Below the pieces are notes generated by a model. It was not told the origin of the DNA and ran no database searches. It worked only from the letters and a program-made list of their open reading frames with translations. Shown piece by piece: positions 1 through 6,873 of a stretch of DNA of 48,255 nucleotides (position 1 is the first letter of the stretch; each line of letters begins with the position of its first letter). The stretch is from Clostridiales bacterium (GTDB lineage: Bacteria > Bacillota > Clostridia > Peptostreptococcales > Anaerovoracaceae): NCBI GenBank assembly GCA_022763735.1, contig JALEQY010000100.1, positions 1 through 48,255 of the forward strand. Reading direction: 5' to 3'. Made by a program: the position numbers and the translations under genes.

Positions 1-66
1 GAAAAACACGATCAGGCAATAGATAAATTAAGCGTAAAAGAATACGAAGACCCATTCAAAAGATAA
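1..66 (+). CDS. 3' end of an unrecognised plus-strand gene (partial)
   Basis: Reading from base 1 gives an open frame of 21 codons ending at TAA 64-66; the tail is very charged (…KLSVKEYEDPFKR). The start lies outside the window. A chain of GC-rich hairpins follows. The length is too short to identify the family; the neighbouring insertion sequence suggests it may belong to a mobile or accessory region, but that is inference. Confidence 0.4.
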   Translation, partial: EKHDQAIDKLSVKEYEDPFKR

Positions 67-193
67 AGAGCGCCTTTGAGGCGCGGCCAAAGCGGCAAAG
101 GCAATGTAGCTTGAACAAAGTAAAAGCTAGCGCCTTGAGACGCTAGCCGGTATTACTTGGGCTTATAGCCCTTGAGCAAACCACCCTTTTGAA
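67..193. other. Hairpin-rich non-coding stretch left of the IS
   Basis: No gene. It holds three inverted repeats in a row: GCGCC/GGCGC (70-84, loop 5), GCTAGCG/CGCTAGC (126-147, loop 8) and GGGCT/AGCCC (159-171, loop 3). AAACCACCC follows at 178-186. None has a strong T-run, so they are not typical terminators. The arrangement resembles regions behind genes of mobile elements, but I cannot assign it. Confidence 0.5.
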
Positions 194-214
194 GGCAATG
201 GCATTAAGTTAACG
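194..214 (+). repeat. IS left inverted repeat
   Basis: 21 bases identical to the reverse complement of 1843-1863. It is flanked by a broken stem: CCACCCTTTTGAA outside (181-193) can pair with TTCAAGGGTGG inside (215-225), which puts the repeat in a loop. Confidence 0.85.
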
Positions 215-242
215 TTCAAGGGTGGAATGTTTTAGTGAATTC

Positions 243-297
243 ATGCAGAAGAGAAAGTTTTAATACATGATGTTTCTCTTCTGCATCAGTTTTTTTG
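243..297 (+). terminator. Rho-independent terminator facing into the IS from the left
   Basis: A perfect 14-bp stem, ATGCAGAAGAGAAA (243-256) with its complement at 273-286, has a 16-base loop and is followed by a T-run (290-297) on the plus strand. It would stop transcription entering the element from the left, antisense to the transposase gene. Confidence 0.75.
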
Positions 298-355
298 CAT
301 GAAAAATTAGACAGGTCACTATTCTGCCTATCTTGCTATGTGATTTGCAGCACTT

Positions 356-1678
356 TTATGCTATTCTATATGTGAATTGTATTTGAGTCTTGGCTCTTGG
401 TTTACGCGAATAACTCCTGTTTGGGCGAACAGGAGATACATTTCTGCGTATTAGTGTTTCGGCATTCGGTGGCGAAATATCACCAAGGAAAAGGCTCTTT
501 ACTATTGTAGCAGCAACCGAAAAGCGAATAGTGTAATCATATTTATTTTCCTTTGTATGAAGCTGCACACAATTAGAGATGAATTGTGTCATATTGTGCA
601 TAATGAGACTTGCATAAATCTCTTGCATAACAGAATCTGATTTGCGAGAATGAAAGCCAAGCATACCAACTATATATTTTAGATTTCTAAAAGCAGTCTC
701 TATATCCCATCTCATGGCATACAGCTTTTTTAGTTCTTCCATCGGGAATTCTTCTTTGGGAAGATTTGTTACGAGCAATTCATATGAACCTTCACTTATC
801 TCAATTCTGACAACCCTAAAGTTCAGGGTAAAAAAATCAGCTGAATCGTTGCGTTTAAATTCCTTAGAAAGATAATCGAATGTTACTTTTGGGGGAATAT
901 ACCTATACCGATTTCTGTTTTTTAACAGTTCTTTTGTTTCTTTGTTTCTTCGTCTGGTTATGGACAAATGAACAGGTAAATCAAATATCGCACATTCTGG
1001 TAGCTGAAGGCCATCAGCAATTCCATAGCTGCCGGGTTCTTTTATGCGTATGATATACTTCCAGCCGCTTTCCTGTAAATGTGCCATATTGTTATACGAT
1101 TCATATCCTCTGTCGCAGATAACGAGGGCTTTTGTGTATGGAGCACTCTCAATCATTTCTATCATTGCCTTGTCTTCATTCTGTGTACGATACTTTTGGA
1201 CAATGGCGTCAGTATAAACTTTCTGAAGGATGTCAAACATTGCATTCAAATGAAACTCACTATGTGATCGTTCATTTTCTTTACATTTTACATATGCATT
1301 CGCATCCTGTGGATTTGTTGGTACATGGATACGGCTTCCGTCAACTGCCATCAGCCGGTATCCTTTGTAGCGGTTGTCCTGGTCAAATGCCTGATTGATC
1401 ATGGAAAACAGTGTAGAAAAAGCTTTTGGTGATATTTTGTCCCGCTGTTGTACAAATGCAGATGATGTAGGGGCATCCGATGCAAATTTGTTGATTTTCA
1501 GCAGTTCATTCGTCAGTGTTCCGCCTCCAAACGATAGAATTGATTTTATGGCAGATACAAAAGAAATTTTCCTGTCACGGGTAAAATCTTTTTTTGGATG
1601 AATGCAGAATTCTGACTTGATGTTATCCAATCTCATAATCTCAGAATCAAACCTTTCGACGACTTCCTGAATATTCAT
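356..1678 (-). CDS. IS4-family DDE transposase
   Basis: 440-residue transposase that would cut and join the ends of the surrounding element. The RNase H-like catalytic residues are readable: D113 (AVDGSR), D189 (VICDRGYES) and E327. E327 lies inside the IS4 signature Y-x2-R-x3-E-x6-K (Y320, R323, E327, K334 in YAMRWDIETAFRNLK). The ATG is preceded by AAGGAGG at about 7 bases. The frame is complete with no stop or shift, so the copy may be active. The C-terminal tail is basic. It is transcribed toward the window's left edge, convergent with the truncated gene there. The subgroup within IS4 was not determined. Confidence 0.93.
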   Translation of the reverse strand: MNIQEVVERFDSEIMRLDNIKSEFCIHPKKDFTRDRKISFVSAIKSILSFGGGTLTNELLKINKFASDAPTSSAFVQQRDKISPKAFSTLFSMINQAFDQDNRYKGYRLMAVDGSRIHVPTNPQDANAYVKCKENERSHSEFHLNAMFDILQKVYTDAIVQKYRTQNEDKAMIEMIESAPYTKALVICDRGYESYNNMAHLQESGWKYIIRIKEPGSYGIADGLQLPECAIFDLPVHLSITRRRNKETKELLKNRNRYRYIPPKVTFDYLSKEFKRNDSADFFTLNFRVVRIEISEGSYELLVTNLPKEEFPMEELKKLYAMRWDIETAFRNLKYIVGMLGFHSRKSDSVMQEIYASLIMHNMTQFISNCVQLHTKENKYDYTIRFSVAATIVKSLFLGDISPPNAETLIRRNVSPVRPNRSYSRKPRAKTQIQFTYRIA

Positions 1679-1722
1679 GCCATGCCTCCTTGCAAATAGT
1701 GTTGATTGTTCCTACTTACAAG

Positions 1723-1765
1723 GGCCACTTTTATCTCATTAGAATATAATCAGATAAAAGTGGCC
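1723..1765 (-). other. Long hairpin upstream of the transposase start
   Basis: A perfect 14-bp inverted repeat, GGCCACTTTTATCT (1723-1736) and its complement (1752-1765), has a 15-base A/T-rich loop. It lies about 45 bases upstream of the transposase ATG. In IS10 and IS50, similar folding of read-through mRNA limits transposase translation; a comparable role here is inference. Confidence 0.6.
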
Positions 1766-1794
1766 GCACAAAATGCAGCAGTTGTCAAGCATAG

Positions 1795-1834
1795 AAAACC
1801 CCCCCGCATCAAATAATTTTTGATAAGAGGGTTT
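1795..1834 (-). terminator. Probable terminator facing the IS from the right
   Basis: Inverted arms AAACCC (from 1796) and GGGTTT (1829-1834) enclose a second perfect arm pair, ATCAAA (1808-1813) and TTTGAT (1819-1824). On the minus strand the stem ends in a G-run followed by TTTT. It would stop transcripts arriving from the LuxR-type gene side before they reach the transposase gene. Confidence 0.55.
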
Positions 1835-1842
1835 CGCTATTT

Positions 1843-1863
1843 CGTTAACTTAATGCCATTGCC
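1843..1863 (-). repeat. IS right inverted repeat
   Basis: Perfect complement of 194-214. Here too, outside and inside flanks can pair (GCTAT at 1836-1840 with ATAGC at 1866-1870), leaving the repeat in a loop. Confidence 0.85.
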
Positions 1864-1930
1864 GCATAGCGGGTGGTTTATCCGTTTCGCCGGATAAACC
1901 CGGCAAAACAGGCTTAAAGCCATAAAACGA
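1864..1930. other. Hairpins between the IS and the regulator gene
   Basis: No gene. Contains GGGTGGTTT (1871-1879) and a perfect 10-bp stem GGTTTATCCG/CGGATAAACC (1875-1900, loop 6). A small GGCTT/AAGCC hairpin (1911-1921) follows; it echoes the GGGCT/AGCCC hairpin on the far side of the IS. Confidence 0.5.
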
Positions 1931-1959
1931 AAAACCTCGCAGGAAATTATCCTGCGAGG
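1930..1959 (-). terminator. Terminator of the regulator gene / long V-ATPase run
   Basis: A 9-bp perfect stem CCTCGCAGG/CCTGCGAGG (1935-1943, 1951-1959) with a 7-base loop is followed on the minus strand by five T (complement of 1930-1934). It lies about 33 bases past the stop of the LuxR-type gene. Confidence 0.8.
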
Positions 1960-1991
1960 CTATATGCCATTATCGTGCTATATGGTTTCTG

Positions 1992-2984
1992 TCACCTGCT
2001 GCTGACTGATTTAAGCTCATTTGTACTTATATTTGATATCTTGAACACTATCTCATGCCGGCTTTGGGTTTCGGTTTTTCTGAAAATACTGTTGACGTGA
2101 CGTTTCACTGTATTCTCCGAAATGGAGAGTTCTGCAGCTATCTGCTTATTGCTCTTTCCTCTGTTGATATGATCCAGCACTTCTTTTTCCCGTTCAGTCA
2201 GATCATATCTTGCAGCTATCACCTCAACAGCATCCTCCGGAGCAACCTGTGATTCTGTAATATGCAGAGGATCCTTCTTGTAGAAATAATAGATGAAAAA
2301 TCCGTTAAGCAGAGCATACATCAGTATCAGAGGATCAACAGCATATATATCCAGAAGGTTTTCTTCTGTCTTGTACCACGTGCTGTAATCCCAGTATGCA
2401 ACCCACAGCATGTATCCTATCAGCACCACCACCATTATCATGCTGGCATTGCGGGTGCTGCCCTTCTCATATTTTCTTACCAGGATATACAGGCATCTTA
2501 TTCCTGCAATTATTATCAGCAGGACATACAATTCGTTTATTATCTGCAGAGCTGTTTTGCCTGCACCGTTTTCAACAAGCAGTGCGTAGGAATCATATCT
2601 TCCCAGTTCTACAGACAGTATCTCCGAGCTGATGATATAGACGGCAGACATGACCATTATCCATTTCATTCCTATCTCATTCTCCGCCCTTATAAGCACT
2701 GCTATGACATTCACCCATGCAGTTACAAGGAAGCAGAACAGAATATCCGACAATGTAATCAGTGCGAAAACAACATCTCCGGGAGCATCCTCTCCAAGAA
2801 AATAATATGTCAGGAAATCCGTCAGCATATATACAAATATCGCACCGGCAAAAATGCATATTGCACTGTGCTGCCGATCCCGTTCCTTGGCGCGAAGAAT
2901 AATAGTCAGTGTGAGGGTCACTCCGCCCAGTATTATGACTGCTATATAGATCAGATTATATATATTATTCGATATAGAATTCAT
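1992..2984 (-). CDS. Membrane-anchored LuxR-type transcriptional regulator
   Basis: 330 residues. The first ~235 are mainly hydrophobic and give about seven membrane segments (roughly 10-30, 41-62, 70-100, 108-124, 146-170, 181-197, 217-235). A C-terminal LuxR/GerE helix-turn-helix spans residues 262-305 (LTEREKEVLDHINRG, then SISENTVKRHV). This suggests a sensor that binds DNA while held in the membrane; no ligand can be inferred. It is last in a same-strand series, 29 bases behind the 2Fe-2S gene, and has its own terminator downstream. It may be co-transcribed with the genes above or have a separate promoter. Its targets are unknown. Confidence 0.85.
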   Translation of the reverse strand: MNSISNNIYNLIYIAVIILGGVTLTLTIILRAKERDRQHSAICIFAGAIFVYMLTDFLTYYFLGEDAPGDVVFALITLSDILFCFLVTAWVNVIAVLIRAENEIGMKWIMVMSAVYIISSEILSVELGRYDSYALLVENGAGKTALQIINELYVLLIIIAGIRCLYILVRKYEKGSTRNASMIMVVVLIGYMLWVAYWDYSTWYKTEENLLDIYAVDPLILMYALLNGFFIYYFYKKDPLHITESQVAPEDAVEVIAARYDLTEREKEVLDHINRGKSNKQIAAELSISENTVKRHVNSIFRKTETQSRHEIVFKISNISTNELKSVSSR

Positions 2985-3013
2985 TTCATCATGATACTCA
3001 AAGATCTCCGGAA

Positions 3014-3349
3014 TTATCCGGCAGTGTACTCTTTGCAGATCTTACCTCCGATAATATGTTCCTTGACTATCTGAGCTGCCTTATCTTCTGTAAGATTGAT
3101 ATAAATAGTTCTGGTACCGTCCTCGTCAAATACTTCTGCAATAGGTTCCAGGCTGCACATTCCTATGCATCCCGTCATCTTAAGCTCAACGTTTTTCACT
3201 CCTCTTGTCCTTATTTCATTTGCAAAGGAGTTCATTACCGGTCTTGCACCTGCAGCTATACCGCAGGTAGCCATACCGACTGCAATAACCTTCTTACCCT
3301 CTGACTTCTCTTTTTTAGTGATTCTTTCAAGTTCATCAAGAGTTTTCAT
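3014..3349 (-). CDS. Thioredoxin-like [2Fe-2S] protein (HndB / NuoF N-terminus type)
   Basis: 111 residues. It contains the signature VGMATCGIAAGARPV (Cys29) and TGCIGMCSLEP (Cys61, Cys65) of the small 2Fe-2S subunits found with NADH-linked [FeFe] hydrogenases. In such enzymes it passes electrons between the flavin subunit and the hydrogenase. Here the gene is intact, but the usual nuoE, nuoF and hydA partners are absent on both sides; the next gene is a regulator. It starts 3 bases after the stop of the broken hydrogenase-like gene. It may be a leftover or serve a partner encoded elsewhere. Confidence 0.85.
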   Translation of the reverse strand: MKTLDELERITKKEKSEGKKVIAVGMATCGIAAGARPVMNSFANEIRTRGVKNVELKMTGCIGMCSLEPIAEVFDEDGTRTIYINLTEDKAAQIVKEHIIGGKICKEYTAG

Positions 3350-3352
3350 TTT

Positions 3353-4158
3353 CTACCTCCCACGCGTACGGTTGAGAATTATACATGCACGTTCAGTTAT
3401 CAGACCTCTCACGATGTCCTCAGCAAACGCCTTGCATGTCGGTGCACCACATACGCCGCAGTCCACTCCCGGCAGTGTACTAACGATTTTCCCCATTTCT
3501 TCCATCTTTTTTAAGGCAACACTCAAGTCTTCATCTAATTTTAACACAGGTCGGTAATTAAGTGCTCGATTTCTTACTAATTTTTTTTCATCGAATTTTC
3601 TGTTGACTATCGTATCTCCGTATTTGTATTTCGCTTCATCGACGATTTTCTTTAGATTTGTTTTGGCGGAATAGCAGTTTTCCACTGTCAGGGATCCTCC
3701 GCAGCACCCGCCTACGCAGGCTTCCGCTTCAATGAATTCAATTCCTTCCAGCTTGTCGTACTCTGCCTGCTCAAAAATATCAATCACCTCATCTATACCG
3801 TCAACAGCTATGAACCTGTCTGTATCAAGAGCCAGGGCTTCACCTCCCGGATTCGCCCACCTGAGCCCTGTCATACCGGTCCTCTCCAGCTGCTCCACAT
3901 CTTCATCCTGATGTGCATGGGGCGATATAGAATATTCCGATTTTTTTATCAGGGAATTTCTTCTCCGCCTCTTCCCTGGCTATGCCTGCCACCACCTCTA
4001 CAGGCGGCCTGTAATCTACGACATACTTCAGCAGATTCGGGAATCTTATCTGGATCAGCTTCAGAGCTGTCAGCAGATGATTTCTTGACTTCACATCCTT
4101 GAACTGTCCATAAAATGCCGACGAAGGAATTGCAATTCTGTAATCGTAATCCTGAAGC
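3353..4158 (-). pseudogene. Broken [Fe] hydrogenase large-subunit C-terminal-domain / ferredoxin-like gene
   Basis: Two frames together carry parts of one protein family (4Fe-4S ferredoxin plus hydrogenase C-terminal domain, normally over 400 residues). The first piece (about 4158-3903) reads …YDYRIAIPSSAFYGQFKD, then jumps to LIQIRFPNLL… and IGIFYIAPC. The segment normally between them, with the SACP-type motif, is missing, and so is the N-terminal 4Fe-4S ferredoxin. The second piece (3898-3353, GTG start, other frame) continues with GLRWANPGGEA, EACVGGCCGG and the terminal iron-sulfur domain GVDCGVCGAPTC. I see at least three lesions: a 5' loss fused to the PHP gene near 4150-4158, an internal deletion near 4055-4065, and a deletion with frameshift near 3900-3912. 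The 181-residue distal piece could still be translated. Confidence 0.72.
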
Positions 4159-4548
4159 GAACAGCAGCATCTGATCCTCCTGACCTGTAACATTGTCGTC
4201 ACTGTCAAAAAAAAGCTGTGTGCCGAATATATCCGGTTTGTTCTCAGCCGGAAGCAGATTTTTTCTCACCTCATCACCCATCATACATGCAGATTCCACA
4301 TCCGCAAAAAGACAGACGATATGTACTTCCTCAGCAGACTCCACTTCTATTCCAGGCACAAATACAATCCCCTTCCGATCTGAGCATTCCTTGAAAGCCT
4401 GCAGATTGCCTGCCGAATTATGATCTGTGACAGCGATTATATCAAGGCCGTTCAGAACTGCCATATTCACTATATTATTCGGTGTCATCTCTTCCTCAGC
4501 ACATGGTGAAAGAGCCGAATGTATGTGCATGTCATAAGTATATTTCAT
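3949..4548 (-). CDS. PHP-domain phosphoesterase, N-terminal part fused to out-of-frame sequence
   Basis: The first ~130 residues are a clear PHP domain: metal-binding HxH (DMHIHSALSPC), AVTDHNSAGN and PGIEVES. It then reaches QEDQMLLFAS, where the family normally continues for another ~100 residues with the remaining metal ligands. From about residue 133 the frame instead reads through sequence belonging, in another frame, to the hydrogenase-like gene, giving a low-complexity tail (EEIP end). The enzyme has therefore lost its C-terminal half and is probably inactive. Its ATG overlaps the stop of the preceding fusion gene. In intact clusters this PHP protein neighbours hydrogenase genes; its substrate is unknown. 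Confidence 0.7.
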   Translation of the reverse strand: MKYTYDMHIHSALSPCAEEEMTPNNIVNMAVLNGLDIIAVTDHNSAGNLQAFKECSDRKGIVFVPGIEVESAEEVHIVCLFADVESACMMGDEVRKNLLPAENKPDIFGTQLFFDSDDNVTGQEDQMLLFASGLRLQNCNSFVGILWTVQGCEVKKSSADSSEADPDKIPESAEVCRRLQAACRGGGRHSQGRGGEEIP

Positions 4549-4823
4549 TACAGAACTTCGTGCAGCCTCCAGCAGATTTCATAGGTTCCAAGCTTTGTGG
4601 ATAGAACCGCGATATCTTTTTCACGTGCCTTCTCCAATGTTGCTTCTTCAATGCTGATTCCCTGAGGAACTATTATACATGACGCCTCATCAAGCTCGGC
4701 AACAGCAGCTCTCTTAACGGCAGGCGGAGACACACCAAGCTTCGCCAGCGTTCTTTTCACTGTGCTTGAGGCCTCTCCTGCCATATCAAAATTATTCGAA
4801 TCAATTGTAAAATCCAGTTTCAT
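4548..4823 (-). CDS. Remnant fusion: anti-sigma-like ATPase N-terminus joined to DRTGG-domain C-terminus
   Basis: 91 residues from the ATG at 4823, one base after the stop of ntpD; an upstream in-frame ATG at 4844 lies inside ntpD and is less likely. Residues 1-42 match the start of the small GHKL/anti-sigma-type ATP-binding proteins (AGEASSTVKRTLAKLGV, RRAAVA-type end). The N/G boxes that bind ATP are absent. From about residue 43 it switches to the C-terminal half of a DRTGG-domain protein (ATLEKAREKDIAVLSTKLG, YEICWRLHEVL). Both parent genes are usual members of the hydrogenase accessory cluster. A deletion seems to have fused them in frame. A function is doubtful. Confidence 0.68.
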   Translation of the reverse strand: MKLDFTIDSNNFDMAGEASSTVKRTLAKLGVSPPAVKRAAVAELDEASCIIVPQGISIEEATLEKAREKDIAVLSTKLGTYEICWRLHEVL

Positions 4824-4824
4824 A

Positions 4825-5481
4825 TCACTCTCCGGATGCTTCACGCTGCTGCGCGATCATCATATCCTTGATCTTCATGAGTCTTGCCAGATTACCTCTT
4901 TCATTCTCATCCAGCTTCATTGTAATACTTTTGATCGTATCCTGCAACGTCGGTATCTGCACATATTCAAGAGCATTCACCCTTCTTCTGGTTTTCTCTA
5001 TTTCCTCTGCCAGCAGCTGAATGGTTTTTTCTGCCTGTGCCAGCTGCAGCATCAGAGGCAGCACCTCAGAAAGTGCATCTACCGATGCATCAAGCTCTCC
5101 CGAAGTGAAGGCGAATCCATATGGATATATATCCCTTGCCGGGTCGCCATCATCAGTGAATCTGAAATCCGGCACATTCACGCTCATCACGTTTCTGCTT
5201 TTCACCTCTGCGAAGACCTGCTTCTGCGGCAGCATCAGGGACTCCTGCAGTACAGCATCATCCATAGATGCCCCGGCAATCACAAACCCTTCATACACTT
5301 CTGCCATTCTGTCCTCCAGCTGCACGCGCAGTTCCATGTTTTCACGAATAAGCTCCAGAAACTTTTTCATCAGATCATCTCTTTTATCCTTGAGAAGTTT
5401 ATGTCCTCTTCTGGATGTGGCGAGACGCTTCTTAAGCCTGGAGAGCTCCATTCTGGTGGGATTTACCTGTAAAACTGCCAT
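4825..5481 (-). CDS. ntpD: V-type ATP synthase subunit D
   Basis: 218 residues, mostly two long helices that form the central rotor shaft turning inside the A3B3 head. The family start (VNPTRMELSRLKKRLATSRRG) and the C-terminal coiled coil (VNALEYVQIPTLQDTIKSI) are both present. Length is usual for bacterial V-type subunit D (about 200-220). It is the last subunit gene of the operon, 12 bases behind ntpB. The stop at 4825 nearly touches the next ATG, which would allow translational coupling to the decayed genes downstream. Confidence 0.95.
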   Translation of the reverse strand: MAVLQVNPTRMELSRLKKRLATSRRGHKLLKDKRDDLMKKFLELIRENMELRVQLEDRMAEVYEGFVIAGASMDDAVLQESLMLPQKQVFAEVKSRNVMSVNVPDFRFTDDGDPARDIYPYGFAFTSGELDASVDALSEVLPLMLQLAQAEKTIQLLAEEIEKTRRRVNALEYVQIPTLQDTIKSITMKLDENERGNLARLMKIKDMMIAQQREASGE

Positions 5482-5493
5482 ATTCCAGCCTCC

Positions 5494-6873
5494 TTACCCG
5501 TTCTTTTTCACGCCGTATTTCTCAATCATTTCAGGCTTGATTCGCTTTAGCTCGCTGGTCGGCAGGATAGAAAGCAGCTCCCACCCCAGGTCAAGAGTCT
5601 CATCTATCTCTCTATTGGTACTGAAGCCCTGGGAAACATATTTCCGCTCGAATTCTTCTGCAAATTTGGCATAAAGCAGATCAGTCTCCGACAAGGCAGC
5701 CTCACCAAGTATCGTCATCAGCTCCTTGGCATCCTTTCCTCTGGCATATGCCGCAAAAAGCTGGTTCATCGTACCCGAATGATCCTCTCTTGTTTTACCT
5801 GGTCCTATTCCTTTATCCTTCAGTCTCGAAAGTGAAGGCAGGATATCAATAGGAGGCATTACATTTTTCCTGAAAAGCTCCCTCGAAAGTATGATCTGCC
5901 CCTCTGTAATATAGCCTGTAAGGTCGGGAATAGGGTGGGTCTTGTCGTCTTCAGGCATTGTCAGTATAGGTATCATAGTTATAGAGCCTTCACTGTCCTC
6001 CTTCCTGCCTGCTCTCTCATACAGAGTAGCCAGATCTGTATACAGATATCCCGGATATCCTCTTCTTCCCGGCACTTCCTTTCTCGCTGACGATACTTCT
6101 CGCAGTGCTTCCGCATAGTTGGTTATATCTGTCAGTATCACAAGCACATGCATGTTTTTCTCAAAAGCCAGATATTCAGCGGCAGTGAGAGCCATACGAG
6201 GAGTAGCAATACGCTCGATGGCAGGGTCGTTAGCCAGATTTATGAACATTACTGTTCTGTCTATCGCTCCCGTTGCCTTGAAATCGGAAACAAAATAATC
6301 AGATTCTTCAAAGGTTATACCGATGGCACAGAATACTACAGCGAAATTCGATTCACCCTTGAGTACCTTTGCCTGCCTTGCTATCTGCGCCGCCAGCTTG
6401 GCATGAGGCAGACCTGAGCCTGAGAATATAGGCAGCTTCTGTCCTCTTACCAGTGTGTTCAGTCCATCTATGGCTGAAACACCGGTCTGAATGAACTCAT
6501 CCGGGTATACTCTGGCAGAAGGATTCATCGGCAATCCGTTTATATCCATCTTTTTCTCAGCAATCAGCTCCGGTCCGCCGTCGATAGGCTTACCCATACC
6601 CGAAAAAACTCTTCCCAGCATATCCTCTGATACACCCAGCTGCTGAGCATGACCCAGGAATCTCACCTTGCTTTCTTCAAGATTGATACCTGCAGCATTT
6701 TCAAAAAGCTGTACCACCACATCATTGCCGTTTACTTCAAGAACCTTGCATCTCCTGGTTTCTCCATCCGGCAGCTCAATCTCTCCCAGTTCATCATATG
6801 CTACACCGTCCACGCCCCTGACGATCATCAGAGGGCCTGCAACCTCAGATATTGTCTTGTATTCCTTTAACAT
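5494..6873 (-). CDS. ntpB: V-type ATP synthase subunit B
   Basis: 459 residues; the non-catalytic nucleotide-site subunit of the hexameric head. It carries the family stretches [19 protein letters not shown] (degenerate P-loop without the catalytic Lys), [41 protein letters not shown] and [18 protein letters not shown]. Length is standard. The start codon overlaps the last base of ntpA's stop. Head-group assembly with A and D is expected from the order. Confidence 0.97.
   Translation of the reverse strand: MLKEYKTISEVAGPLMIVRGVDGVAYDELGEIELPDGETRRCKVLEVNGNDVVVQLFENAAGINLEESKVRFLGHAQQLGVSEDMLGRVFSGMGKPIDGGPELIAEKKMDINGLPMNPSARVYPDEFIQTGVSAIDGLNTLVRGQKLPIFSGSGLPHAKLAAQIARQAKVLKGESNFAVVFCAIGITFEESDYFVSDFKATGAIDRTVMFINLANDPAIERIATPRMALTAAEYLAFEKNMHVLVILTDITNYAEALREVSSARKEVPGRRGYPGYLYTDLATLYERAGRKEDSEGSITMIPILTMPEDDKTHPIPDLTGYITEGQIILSRELFRKNVMPPIDILPSLSRLKDKGIGPGKTREDHSGTMNQLFAAYARGKDAKELMTILGEAALSETDLLYAKFAEEFERKYVSQGFSTNREIDETLDLGWELLSILPTSELKRIKPEMIEKYGVKKNG

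Larger units (their letters stand above)
194..1863 (-). mobile_element. IS4-family insertion sequence, about 1.67 kb
   Basis: A single transposase gene is enclosed by perfect 21-bp inverted repeats at 194-214 and 1843-1863 (outer end GGCAATGGCA…). No target duplication is visible directly outside the repeats. Instead both flanks carry AAACCACCC in mirror orientation (178-186, and its complement 1871-1879), each 7 bases from the repeat. The true boundary could therefore lie further out, or the element may have entered the loop of a hairpin. Internal hairpins at 243-286, 1723-1765 and 1796-1834 look suited to insulating the transposase gene from outside transcription. Confidence 0.85.

Noticed and set aside
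2262-3074. 270-codon open frame on the plus strand opposite the LuxR-type gene
   Set aside because: Its translation is rich in Cys, His, Tyr and Ile with no family pattern, while the minus strand encodes a clear regulator; it is a mirror of that gene.
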